A stretch of DNA of 64,000 nucleotides from Pectobacterium sp. PL152 (GTDB taxonomy: Bacteria; Pseudomonadota; Gammaproteobacteria; Enterobacterales; Enterobacteriaceae): positions 248,001 to 312,000 of the forward strand of contig CP091064.1 of assembly GCA_021907015.1 (NCBI GenBank), read 5' to 3'. The position numbers were made by a program, and so were the translations under genes. The notes below the pieces were generated by a model. It made no database searches and was not told the DNA's origin. It was given only the letters and a program-made list of their open reading frames with translations. This document shows positions 12,029 through 20,501 of this stretch, in pieces. Each line of letters begins with the position of its first letter. The stretch's first letter is position 1.

Positions 12029-13020
12029 ATGAAACTGGCAATTTACAGCACTAAGCAGTATGACCGTAAATACCTGGAACAGGTCAACCAGCAGTTTGGT
12101 TATGAGCTGGAATTTTTGATTTCATGCTGACGTCGCGCACTGCCAAAACAGCGGCGGGCAGTCAGGCCGTCTGCATCTTTGTGAACGATGACGGTGGTCG
12201 TGAAGTGCTGACCGAACTGGCAGAGATGGGCATTAAAACGCTGGCGCTACGTTGCGCAGGCTTTAACAATGTCGATTTGGAAGCCGCTAAGGAACTGGGT
12301 ATCAGTGTGGTGCGCGTTCCCGCGTATTCCCCTGAGGCCGTCGCCGAACACGCCGTCGGCCTGATGCTGACGCTTAACCGCCGCATTCATCGTGCCTATC
12401 AGCGTACTCGCGACGCGAACTTCTCTTTGGAAGGGCTGATTGGGTTCAATATGCACAACCGGACGGCGGGCATTATCGGCACCGGAAAAATCGGCATCGC
12501 GACTATGCGTATCCTGAAAGGTTTTGGCATGCGTCTGCTGGCCTTCGATCCCTATCCGAACCCACAGGCATTGGAATTAGGGGCTGAGTATGTCGATCTG
12601 AAAACGCTGTATGCCAACGCGGACGTCATTTCCCTGCACTGCCCGCTGACGCCGGAGAATCATCACCTGCTGAATCAGACGGCCTTTGCGCAAATGAAAA
12701 ACGGCGTCATGATCGTCAATACCAGCCGTGGTGGGCTGATCGACTCACAGGCGGCTATCGACGCATTGAAGCAACAGAAAATTGGCGCGCTGGGTATGGA
12801 TGTTTATGAAAACGAGCGCGATCTCTTCTTTGCCGATAAATCCAACGATGTGATTCAGGACGATGTTTTCCGCCGCTTATCCGCGTGCCACAACGTGCTG
12901 TTTACTGGACATCAGGCATTCCTGACGGAAGAAGCGCTGATCAGCATTTCACAAACCACGCTCCAGAACCTGAAAGACATCAGCCAGAACGCGCCTTGTG
13001 CAAATCTGGTTACATCTTAA
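12029..13020 (+). CDS. ldhA: Fermentative D-lactate dehydrogenase LdhA (apparent frameshift)
   Basis: NADH-dependent reduction of pyruvate to D-lactate during fermentation, cytoplasmic. The start at 12029 (MKLAIYSTKQYDRKYLEQVN) has CGGAG upstream. One T is missing in a T run near 12115 (GAATTTTTGATT), which cuts off the first ~30 residues. Restored length is 330 residues, normal for the family. Visible in order: the dinucleotide-binding GTGKIGIATMRIL, the D-2-hydroxyacid dehydrogenase signature around LHCPLTPENHHLLNQTAF, NTSRGGLIDSQA, and the catalytic His in LFTGHQAFLT. The downstream gene is convergent, and the E. coli neighbour hslJ is not found here. Confidence 0.95.
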
Positions 13021-13052
13021 GTTTTCCTGCGGCAGTGCTGGCTGCCGCACAC

Positions 13053-13342
13053 TTACCCCGCCGGACAGCTTCCATTCATCAGCGACTGTTCGCTACAGCG
13101 CTTACCATTGGCTAACTGGCAGGCCCCCACGCTCGCACCGTCCAACTGTCGGGAGATCGCCATCGTTCCGCCAATCAGCGTACAGTTGACGTCAACCGGA
13201 GAACTGCTTTTCAGTAACACGACGGCGTTTTATCATCATCTTGCGTGGCGCCTTGCTGGGCAGCGGCAGCGTTCTCACTATGATTGCTGCATCCTGCCAG
13301 CAACAACACAGCGGCAGTACATAGCCATGGCAATAATTTCAT
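13053..13342 (-). CDS. DUF333 domain lipoprotein (apparent frameshift)
   Basis: Starting at ATG 13342, the N-terminus MKLLPWLCTAAVLLLAGC is a clear lipoprotein signal with lipobox LAGC, so the product should be anchored in the envelope. After about 40 residues the frame stops (SCY). Slipping by one base near 13218 gives a second half with NCTLIGGTMAISRQ and GACQLANGKRCSEQ and the end NGSCPAG. That Cys-x-GG / C-x-L-x-NG pattern is typical of the small DUF333 domain (as in E. coli YoaF). Total about 96 residues. Function is unknown. It occupies the position where hslJ follows ldhA in E. coli, but the sequence is not HslJ. Confidence 0.7.
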
Positions 13343-13500
13343 GTTTTGGCCTCGGATCGGGTGGAGCGAAAGTTCTGACACCACGTTTGGCATCAACACT
13401 TATCGAATAGATTTTTCAGACAAGGACTATATCTATCACACCTCGTGATGACAACACAGGATTCAATGCGGGTGATCGGGAAAAGATAAAATTTGATAAT

Positions 13501-13523
13501 GTCCCCTTCTTCGTGAAGGGGAC
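13501..13523 (-). terminator. Terminator downstream of the ferredoxin gene
   Basis: GTCCCCTTC pairs with GAAGGGGAC (13501-13523), a strong 9-bp stem. It lies 43 bases past the ferredoxin stop on the same strand, with T-rich sequence beyond it. Confidence 0.65.
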
Positions 13524-13565
13524 ATATTTTTCCATTTTAAAGATCCAAGTTTAAAAAATCCGCAA

Positions 13566-13899
13566 TCAGTTCCATCTCTGCCAGTCGTCAAAGAAGACTT
13601 GATCTGCTTTTTCTTCATCATCCAGAAGAGCTTCTGCATATGTCCGAATAACACAATCGCTTTGAGGATACGCAGAGCATGTTAATATAAATTTAACTTT
13701 TGCTTATCACTTAGGAATGAGCCATCCGACTGATCGACGAGACCGGTAATCAGTAGCGCAACACATGAAGAACATGCTCCAGCACGGCATGAGTAGGGTA
13801 AATTGACCCCCTCCTCTTCAAATGCATCTAAAATACACACGTCATCAGGAACTTGAATTACAGCCCCGTAGTTAAATCTCTAACGTTATAAACCGCCAT
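13566..13899 (-). CDS. Plant-type [2Fe-2S] ferredoxin (apparent frameshifts)
   Basis: This gene is invisible as one open frame but reads through after two one-base corrections (a G lost in ACGGGG near 13859, an A lost in GATAAG near 13705). The start at 13899 has AAGGATG upstream. The protein of about 111 residues begins [12 protein letters not shown] and carries the iron-sulfur ligand loop [12 protein letters not shown], then VDQSDGSFL and the fourth cysteine in [15 protein letters not shown]. This is the chloroplast/cyanobacterial ferredoxin pattern. An acidic tail ([19 protein letters not shown]) follows. Role: one-electron carrier for an unidentified partner. A small ORF ends 13 bases upstream, suggesting an operon. 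In Pectobacterium, plant-type ferredoxin folds are otherwise known from ferredoxin uptake (Fus) and M-type pectocins, so this standalone gene is notable. Confidence 0.75.
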
Positions 13900-13912
13900 T
13901 TCTGCATCCTTT

Positions 13913-14083
13913 TTAATAGTGAAAATTTATTTCATCGCGCACAGAAACACTTCGCGCGATTGCACCCTGGCCGTCTTTTATTTGAGTCATCGGCGCGATG
14001 CTCTTTATCAGCGCTCTCCTCTTTTTATTAATTTCTTCTGACACACGTTCATTCTTCAAACGTTCATTGATTTCTTTTTCCAT
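13913..14083 (-). CDS. Small basic protein upstream of the ferredoxin
   Basis: An open frame of 56 residues starting MEKEINERLKNERVSEEI, with GAGGG 5 bases before the ATG. An upstream in-frame ATG at 14116 lacks such a site. Composition is charged (many K, R, E) with a central KKRRALIKSIA that resembles an incomplete twin-arginine or amphipathic segment. There is no cysteine and no clear membrane segment. It ends INFHY immediately before the ferredoxin ribosome binding site, so the two are probably translated from one mRNA. I do not recognise the family. It could be a short substrate or partner of the ferredoxin, a truncated gene, or the survivor of another frameshift. Confidence 0.45.
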   Translation of the reverse strand: MEKEINERLKNERVSEEINKKRRALIKSIAPMTQIKDGQGAIARSVSVRDEINFHY

Positions 14084-14644
14084 TTTTCCCTCTTTATTAA
14101 ATTGATTCGTGAGCATGGTGGAAATTTCCGCTCAGCCAATGACAGCTGCCACAGCGCAAGAGGTATATTACGTTTAATACCTATTTTATTATTTTAAAGC
14201 ACTTTACTAACCCAATGATTTTTTGGTCAGCACTGAGTACGACTCGGCTTGCATTAACGAGCAAACAAGCGGCAGTAGAAATTTACGACAGCCTTCGATG
14301 GCAATATCATGGGGAGGGAAAAGGGAACAGCGTTCAGTCAGAACGTAACGTGGTTACGTCGATGGCTTGCTGCATAGTATTCTTGATACTTATATCAATA
14401 AATATAATTTTATATGCGATAATTTCAATGATTACAAACCTGACTTTTAAATATATTCGTCACTGGGAAGACATCTATCCCCTTATTTTATTTTTGATAT
14501 AATTTCATCTTATTTATATAAAGAAAATAGCATTCCTCCTTGCCAAAGAAAATTAAACAACCTAGTCTCATTTCACTGCCCTGTGAATAGACTAATAGGG
14601 CAACATAGCAATACATTATCAATCAAATTAAATGAGGTGAAATA
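14084..14644. other. AT-rich intergenic region with no supported gene
   Basis: About 560 bases between two small divergent genes. An open frame at 14215-14502 (95 codons, hydrophobic C-terminal half) has no ribosome binding site and no family resemblance, so I do not call it. The strongly AT-rich right part (14380-14640) probably contains the promoter of the cystatin-like gene. Confidence 0.4.
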
Positions 14645-14917
14645 ATGTCAGATCAACTTTCTGGTGGATGGACTGCTTTCCGTGATTTGAATGATGCTGA
14701 TAAATCACTTTTTAAATCTACCGTACATTTGCTGGGGGTGGCTTACACACCGCTGTTTGTTGCAACACAAGTGGTATCCGGGACGAATTACTCGTTCCTG
14801 ACGAAAGGCACGGTCACAACCCCAGAATCCCCGCTAAAAATTGTCAAAATTCATATTTATAAGCCGCTGAGCGGCGATGCGCACATTACTAAAATTGAAG
14901 AAGTCCTGCCGCAATAA
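14645..14917 (+). CDS. Cystatin-like small protein (possible cysteine protease inhibitor)
   Basis: A 90-residue protein with a good ribosome site (GAGGTG, 5 bases before ATG) and its own terminator. Order of features: an N-terminal Gly-Gly (LSGGWTAF), a predicted helix (LNDADKSLFKSTVHLLGVAY), then ATQVVSGTNYSFLTKG, which matches the QxVxG first-hairpin motif of cystatins almost residue for residue (stefins have QVVAGTNY). Then come beta-strand-like KIVKIHIYKPLSGD, comparable to the second hairpin of stefins (LRVFQSLP), and a short end. No signal peptide or cysteines, as in type 1 cystatins. If it folds and works as such, it would block papain-like proteases by wedging these loops into the active site. 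It could instead be a bacterial cystatin-fold protein with another role. Confidence 0.6.
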   Translation: MSDQLSGGWTAFRDLNDADKSLFKSTVHLLGVAYTPLFVATQVVSGTNYSFLTKGTVTTPESPLKIVKIHIYKPLSGDAHITKIEEVLPQ

Positions 14918-14929
14918 CGCAATAAATAA

Positions 14930-14974
14930 CGCTACAGCTAGTGGATTTAACTCACTAGCCGTAGCGTGGTTTTA
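14930..14974 (+). terminator. Terminator of the cystatin-like gene
   Basis: CGCTAC-A-GCTAGTG pairs with CACTAGC-C-GTAGCG (14930-14966), followed by TGGTTTT. The stem is long and stable with one internal mismatch. Confidence 0.8.
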
Positions 14975-14980
14975 TATCTT

Positions 14981-15148
14981 CTACTTCCCTGCTTTGCCAG
15001 AACCGCCTCCTGCCTTGCCTGAATTTCCGCCTGAGGATGAAGGAGCATTACCTCTATTACCACCCGATGGATTTCCGGTTGTGCTGGGCCAATTCCCTCC
15101 CTGTTGAGGGTGACTTGACGATGCTCCTCTTGATGCGCCTTTACTCAT
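14981..15148 (-). CDS. Gly/Ser/Asn-rich small protein
   Basis: A 55-residue protein starting MSKGASRGASSSHPQQGG, with GAGGAAG 6 bases before its ATG (15148). An in-frame extension upstream to 15223 lacks this site. The sequence is low in complexity: glycine, serine, asparagine and proline with scattered lysine and arginine, no hydrophobic stretch and no cysteine. It looks like a flexible tail. The disordered N-terminal domains of nuclease colicins have similar composition, but there is no downstream killing domain, so that link is only a thought. It converges on the cystatin-like gene. The function is not known. Confidence 0.5.
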   Translation of the reverse strand: MSKGASRGASSSHPQQGGNWPSTTGNPSGGNRGNAPSSSGGNSGKAGGGSGKAGK

Positions 15149-15460
15149 GATATCTTCCTCTCTTGGTGAACACTCCTCTATCAGGATAGTCATAAGCGAC
15201 ACCGTTGCCAAAAATGGCTTCATGTCACGAGTACAGCCAAACAGAATGCAGGTTGTGCTTTGCTGTCATCCCTGTGAAAAAGTGAGTCAAAGTAGTGATT
15301 CCCCCTCACTCACCGGGTAATTCTGGAACACCGCTGTAAAACGATCTGGTATTCGTCGCCGTAATCCGTACCATACACGCCATGATCATGCAGACCGTGT
15401 TGGCGTCTGCGCTGAACCGTTTTCCATCCGCAACGCTTTTTGCAACGAGCACAGATAAAA
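15149..15460. other. Divergent intergenic region before ttcA
   Basis: About 310 bases carrying the leftward promoter of the Gly/Ser-rich gene and the rightward promoter of ttcA. I see no further gene, and no strong hairpin or operator-like palindrome. Confidence 0.4.
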
Positions 15461-16397
15461 ATGTCAGAAAAACAAGAGATTAACCCAAAAACTCAGTACA
15501 ACCTCAACAAATTGCAAAAGCGCCTGCGGCGTAACGTCGGCGAAGCTATCGCTGATTTTAATATGATTGAAGAAGGCGACCGCATCATGGTGTGCCTGTC
15601 TGGCGGGAAAGATAGCTTCACCATGCTGGAAATTTTGCGCAATCTGCAACAGAGCGCGCCCGTTAATTTTTCTCTGGTCGCGGTGAATTTAGATCAGAAG
15701 CAACCAGGGTTCCCAGAGCACGTTCTGCCGCAATACCTTGATAGCATCGGCGTGGAATACAAGATCGTCGAAGAAAATACCTACGGGATTGTGAAAGACA
15801 AGATCCCAGAAGGCAAAACCACGTGTTCACTGTGTTCACGCCTGCGTCGCGGGATTTTGTACCGTACCGCGACGGAACTCGGCGCGACAAAAATCGCCCT
15901 TGGTCACCACCGCGACGATATTCTGCAAACGCTGTTCCTGAATATGTTCTACGGTGGGAAACTGAAAGGCATGCCACCGAAGCTGATGAGCGATGACGGT
16001 AAACATGTCGTTATCCGCCCGCTTGCCTACTGCCGTGAAAAAAGATATCGAACGTTTTGCTGAAGCTCGCCAATACCCGATTATTCCGTGCAACCTGTGC
16101 GGCTCACAGCCAAACCTGCAACGTCAGGTGATTAAAGATATGCTACGCGACTGGGACAAACGTTACCCTGGCCGTATTGAGACCATGTTCAGCGCGATGC
16201 AGAACGTTGTGCCGTCTCACCTTGCCGATCATGCGCTATTTGATTTCAAAGGCATTCGTCACGGTAGTGACGTGGTGGATGGTGGCGATCTGGCTTTCGA
16301 CCGAGAAGAACTGCCGCTGCAGCCTGTTGGCTGGCAACCGGAAGACGATGATGAGACACCATCACTCACCCGCCTCGATGTGCTGGAAATTAAATAA
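15461..16397 (+). CDS. ttcA: tRNA 2-thiocytidine synthetase TtcA (apparent frameshift)
   Basis: Cytoplasmic [4Fe-4S] enzyme that adds sulfur to cytidine 32 of certain tRNAs with ATP. The N-type ATP pyrophosphatase loop SGGKDS is at about residue 48. Two Cys motifs follow: CSLCSR in the middle and CNLCGS in the second half, which together hold the cluster. One extra A near 16043 (GAAAAAAGAT for GAAAAAGAT) is one of the few insertions in the window. Dropping it joins YCREK to [13 protein letters not shown] and gives about 312 residues, the usual length. The start at 15461 ([14 protein letters not shown]) is preferred on homology, and its ribosome site is weak. Its terminator lies 40 bases downstream. 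Confidence 0.94.
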
Positions 16398-16437
16398 GCG
16401 CAAAATCTCGTCAGGAATAGCATTAAGACACTGAACA

Positions 16438-16480
16438 CGGTGGCAAACAGCAGCAGTTGCTGTTTCGCCACCGTTTTTTT
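16438..16480 (+). terminator. Terminator of ttcA
   Basis: CGGTGGC(AAACAGCA) pairs with (TGCTGTTT)CGCCACCG, with one bulged position, followed by seven T. This is a classical strong terminator. Confidence 0.85.
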
Positions 16481-16530
16481 ATTGTCAGCTTTAAATCTCC
16501 TCGGGAGGTGGTTTAAAGCTGACAATAAAA
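16477..16530. repeat. Long perfect inverted repeat after ttcA
   Basis: TTTTATTGTCAGCTTTAAA (16477-16495) is the exact reverse complement of 16512-16530. The 16-base centre can pair further (CTCC with GGAG). The left arm begins in the T run of the ttcA terminator. It could be a second bidirectional terminator between ttcA and fnrS or a small mobile palindrome. No coding potential. Confidence 0.75.
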
Positions 16531-16588
16531 TGCCAAAGGCATTTGGCAACGTCGCTTGGATGAACAGGCACGAGTGGGATCGGAAGAC

Positions 16589-16706
16589 AAAAAAGCCGAC
16601 AAAACTGTCGGCATGGTGTGAATCAATTGTGCTATGCAGTAATTCAAAAAAGGAAGTAAGACAATATGGAGCGCAACGCCCATCGCTTGACGTTGCATTC
16701 ACCTGC
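16589..16706 (-). ncRNA. fnrS: Small regulatory RNA FnrS
   Basis: The minus strand carries the sequence I know as the anaerobically induced Hfq-binding sRNA FnrS: the 5' end GCAGGTGAATGCAACGTCAA, the GCGATGGGCGTTGCGCTCC element, the unpaired CTTACTTCCTTTTTTGAATT region and ATAGCACAATTGATTC. The 3' hairpin GCCGACA-GTTT-TGTCGGC ends in TTTTTT at 16589. Length is about 118 nt (E. coli about 122). In E. coli it also sits beside zntB. FnrS represses mRNAs of aerobic metabolism under oxygen limitation. A consensus FNR site is centred 42.5 bases upstream of the inferred first base. The open frame on this stretch is accidental. Confidence 0.93.
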
Positions 16707-16741
16707 GGGAATGATAGTGCCGCACTACAGGGTAAAAAATG

Positions 16742-16755
16742 TTGATATTGCTCAA
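16742..16755 (-). promoter_or_regulatory. FNR binding site of fnrS
   Basis: TTGATATTGCTCAA matches the FNR consensus (TTGAT, four bases, ATCAA) in 9 of 10 defined positions. Its centre is 42.5 bases from the inferred fnrS start, the class II activator position. Confidence 0.8.
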
Positions 16756-16822
16756 TTTACGCGTGGTTTTTAGCCGTTCGCGACAGTTTGTGATTATCGG
16801 CGCACCCAGTCGCCGTAAGTCG

Positions 16823-17802
16823 TTATAGCCATTTACTGCGTTTTAACCACCATGCAACGCCGCCCACCAATATCACCAACATCAGGCAGAAAGTGAAAAA
16901 ACCAAACGGCGCATCGCCGCCGGGAATTCCCCTAAATTGACGCCAAATAGCCCGGTTAAGAACGTCGTCGGCAGGAAAACCATCGCCAAAAGCGACATCG
17001 TATAGGTGCGGCGGTTCATCGCTTCGGTCATCAGTGCAGTGATTTCATCCGAAAGCACTGTGGTACGTGCAATACTGGCATCCAGATCCTCCAGGCCACG
17101 CCCTAACCGATCGGCAATTTCCTGCATTCTGCGGCGATCGTCATCCTGCATCCAGGGCAGTTTCTCGCCGGAAATACGCGAGAATACGTCACGCTGTGGC
17201 GTCATATAGCGGCGTAATACGATAAGCTGTTTGCGAATCAGCGCCAGCTCGCCGCGCGGCGGAATTTTTGCTCCAGCAAATCCTCTTCCAGATCGATGAT
17301 TTTCTCATGCAAATCATCAATAAACTCGCTGGTATGATCGGTCAACGATTCCGCAATGGAGACCAGCCAACTTCCGCTGTCCGTCGGACCATTGCCTTCC
17401 TTGAGATCGGTAAGAATCTCGTCAATAGCCAGAATTTTACGGCGTCGGGTAGAAATAATCAGTTTGTCGGTAATGAATACCCGAACGGCCACCAGTTGAT
17501 CCGGCCGCGCATTGGCATTCAGGTTAATGCTGCGCAGCGTAATTAACGTGCCTTCCCCCAATCGCGTCACTCTGGGGCGGACGCTTTCCCCGCCAGCGCA
17601 TTGCGCACGCTATCCGGCACCAGTGTCGTTTTATTCAACCAGCGCGCGCTGGCGGGCAACGTAGAGTCCAGGTGCAGCCAACAGGGTTTCTCGCTGTTAA
17701 CCACGTCCTGCTCGCCAATCGGGGTTATCCCCCCTTTCCATCCAACTGATACGCATGAACCGCACCGCTGTGTTGCAACTCTTTTCCTGCCAAGGATTCC
17801 AC
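16823..17802 (-). CDS. zntB: Zinc transport protein ZntB (apparent frameshifts)
   Basis: CorA-family inner-membrane pentameric Zn2+ transporter. The reconstructed protein has 327 residues, the E. coli length. It starts at GTG 17802 ([20 protein letters not shown]) with GGAG upstream, has a long cytoplasmic domain ([36 protein letters not shown]), and ends with two membrane helices around the selectivity motif FGVNLGGIPGG, which is GVN where CorA has GMN. Four one-base losses in runs (about 17731, 17583, 17268 and 16925) split it into pieces. The last one hides the final transmembrane helix, which ends LKRSKWL. It lies downstream of and antisense to ttcA, with fnrS between. Confidence 0.93.
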
Positions 17803-17922
17803 GTCTTGCCTCCAACGGTTTTGCTATCAGTTCTTTTGCTATCAGTACTGCTCTCTACCAGCCGGAGCGACATCACCCGCTCCGACTTTATTGCTACATC
17901 ATTCAATGTATTACTACGGTAC

Positions 17923-19538
17923 TTAATGCTTTTCGATGTAAAGCATATGGCTGTAGGCCACGTCTTCCGGGTTAGTAATCGGATAGCCCTTCACCCACGG
18001 TTTGATCAAGCGTCCGTTGGTGTATTGATAGATCGGTGCAATCGGTGCTTCATCCATCAAAATCTGCTCCGCCCGGTTGTAGTCCGCATTCAGCGCCTGC
18101 GGGTTAGTCTGACTGCCCGCTTCATCCAGAACGCGATCGTAATTCGCATTTTTAAAGCGCGCGATGTTACCGCTGTGGTGCGACGTCAGCAGTGAGAGGA
18201 ATGTCGACGGTTCGTTATAGTCGCCCACCCACGACGCCCGTACGACATCAAAATTGCCACTATTACGGCTGTCGATGTAGGTTTGCCACTCTTGATTGGA
18301 CAGGCGGACGTCTACCCCCAGCGTTTTCTTCCACATGGACGCCACAGCAATCGCGATCTTCTGGTGGCTTTCCGACGTGTTGTACAGCAGCGATAATTTC
18401 AGCGGATTATTGGGGCCGTAACCTGCAGCTGCCATCAGCGCTTTTGCCTGCGCATCCAGTTCATCCTGAGAATACTGCTGCAACAGGCTTTCCGTCGGTT
18501 TGAAGCCTGCGGTGACATCCGGCGTGAAGTGCCAGGCAGGTTTTTCCCCGTGCCCAGCACTTTTTCCGCAATCACTTTGCGATCGATGGCGTAAGACAGC
18601 GCTTTTCGCACTCGGGCATCGTTAGTTGGCGCCCGCTGCGTGTTAAACGCGTAATAATACGTACCCAGTTGATCCGGCGTATAAACCTGGCCGGGCAAGT
18701 CTTTCAACAACTTTTGATACAGGCTCTTGGGGAACGACTCGGTGATGTCGATATCCCCAGACAGATAGCGCTTCGTCGCGTTCGATTCCTGATTGATGGG
18801 AACAAAAGTCACCTTTGTCAGGCGCGTGTTAGCGTTATCCCAATAATATGGATTCTGCGTCAGCACCAGTTTCTCATTCACCACGCGCTGATCCAGCTTA
18901 AACGCGCCATTGCCAACCAGGTTACCCGGCTTCGTCCAGTCGTTCCCGAATTTTTCTACCGTGGCCTGATGTACCGGAAACAGGCTGAAATTCGCCGTCA
19001 GGCTGACAAAATAAGGGACTGGCTTGCTGAGCTGCACTTTCAGCGTATGGTCATTGACCGCCGTCACGCCGAGCTGATCGACAGGCAGCTTGCCCGCAAG
19101 AATTTGCTCGGCATTCTGAATCCCCGCAAGGCGGGCAAACCAGGAGAATGGCGAGCTATTTTCAGGCGTAACCAGACGACGCCAACTGTAGACAAAATCG
19201 TTTGCCGTAACGGGTTCACCGTTAGACCAGCGGGCATTATCGCGCAGGGTAAAGATAAACGTGCGGTTATCGGTCGTCTGCCAGCGTAGCGCCACGCCCG
19301 GAACGATGTTTCCGTTGGCATCCTGATTGACCAACCCTTCAAATAAGTCACGTGCTACCTGTGCTTCCGGCAGCCCCACCGCTTTTATCGGATCGAGAGA
19401 AGCCGGTTCGTCTTTAATATGGCGGACGATTTCCTGTTTTTCGGCCAGAGCCGCTCCCGCCGGAACCTGTGCCGCGACGGCATTGCCCGCCATGGCCGCC
19501 ATCAACGCGATATAAAATGCAGAATACCCATAGTGCAT
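17923..19538 (-). CDS. mppA: Periplasmic murein tripeptide-binding protein MppA (apparent frameshift)
   Basis: Solute-binding protein of the OppA family that captures L-Ala-D-Glu-meso-DAP released from peptidoglycan and delivers it to the Opp permease for recycling. The signal peptide MHYGYSAFYIALMAAMAGNA is followed by the mature AAQVPAGAALAEKQ. An alternative ATG at 19559 adds seven residues. Family core visible: VRHIKDEPASLDPIKAVGLP, NDFVYSWRRLVTPEN, DIDITESFPKSLYQKLLKD, GTYYYAFNTQ, and the end GYPITNPEDVAYSHMLYIEKH. A single missing G near 18549 (GGGG for GGGGG) interrupts VLGTGEKPAWHF. Restored length is about 538 residues, the norm. The neighbour mpaA acts on the same tripeptide, so the two form a divergent recycling pair. 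Confidence 0.93.
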
Positions 19539-19702
19539 GATGATTTGACCTGAAAGCATAATGAAATGATTGAAGAATATAATAGTCAGAAATCAACGCT
19601 ATCATCCAGCGATCCCCCGCAATTTGTCAGCTCACATCGCTGTTTGCGTCTCCTGGTTGATTTTTTTATGATGAAGCGCATACGCAACCACAGGGCAATA
19701 TC

Positions 19703-20422
19703 ATGGAAAACACGATTATTCCTCTTCAGGCACGTCAGCAGCGAGGCAATTTGCCGTCGTTGGGCGAACCTTATGGAAAATCGCTGCTGGGCGCACCGCT
19801 GCTGTATTTCCCCGCCGAGCTAGCGCCCTCGGAGAGCGGGCTGATTATTGCTGGAACACACGGTGATGAAACCGCAGCGGTGGTGGCGCTTTCCTGCGCG
19901 CTGCGTACGCTCTTTTCTGGGCAGCGTCGCCATCACGTCATTCTTGCCGTGAATCCGGACGGGTGTCAGTTGGGTCTGCGCGCCAATGCTAACGGCGTCG
20001 ATCTCAACCGCAATTTTCCAGCCAGTAACTGGCAGCCGGGGAAAACCGTCTACCGCTGGAATAGCGCGGCGGATGAACGCGATGTCGAGTTATCTACGGG
20101 TGAAACCGCCGGTTCAGAACCGGAAACGAAAGCCCTTTGCACACTGATTGAGAAACTTAATCCTCACTGGGTTGTCTCTTTTCATGAGCCACTCGCCTGC
20201 ATTGAAGATCCACATCGTTCCGAATTGGGGCAATGGTTGGCACAGCAATGCGAGCTGCCGTTAGTATCGAGTATCGGTTACGACACACCTGGCTCTTTCG
20301 GAAGCTGGTGCGCCGATCGTTCGCTTCATTGCATTACCGCTGAGCTTCCGCCGATCTCGGCAGATGCCGCCAGCGAATGCTACCTTAACGCGATGGTCGC
20401 GCTGCTAAGCCAGCAATTTTAA
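19703..20422 (+). CDS. mpaA: Murein peptide amidase A
   Basis: Zinc carboxypeptidase of the M14 family that cleaves the gamma-D-Glu-DAP bond of imported murein tripeptide in the cytoplasm. Residues are the zinc ligands His and Glu in AGTHGDETA, the substrate-arginine region NGVDLNRNFP, a third zinc His in SFHEPLACIED, and the C-terminal catalytic Glu region TAELPP. 239 residues, complete and without frameshift. No signal peptide, which agrees with a cytoplasmic role. It is divergent from mppA and followed 79 bases later by tpx. Confidence 0.93.
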   Translation: MENTIIPLQARQQRGNLPSLGEPYGKSLLGAPLLYFPAELAPSESGLIIAGTHGDETAAVVALSCALRTLFSGQRRHHVILAVNPDGCQLGLRANANGVDLNRNFPASNWQPGKTVYRWNSAADERDVELSTGETAGSEPETKALCTLIEKLNPHWVVSFHEPLACIEDPHRSELGQWLAQQCELPLVSSIGYDTPGSFGSWCADRSLHCITAELPPISADAASECYLNAMVALLSQQF

Positions 20423-20501
20423 TCGTAATTTTTATACCAATGTTGCTAATGTTGCCCTAAACTGAGCAGCGTGTTAATCACCTGTAATTAAGGACGCAAA
20501 C

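Noticed and set aside
13053-13342. hslJ, expected after ldhA by E. coli synteny
   Set aside because: The lipoprotein here has the short DUF333 pattern, not the HslJ domain.
14215-14502. A 95-codon ORF with a hydrophobic tail
   Set aside because: No ribosome site, no recognisable family, AT-rich intergenic setting. Listed only as part of the spacer.
14981-15148. A complete colicin-like bacteriocin gene
   Set aside because: Only a 55-residue flexible peptide is present; no receptor-binding or killing domain follows.
16513-16702. Open frames over 16513-16702 as a small protein gene
   Set aside because: They cover the FnrS RNA and its terminator and have no ribosome binding site.
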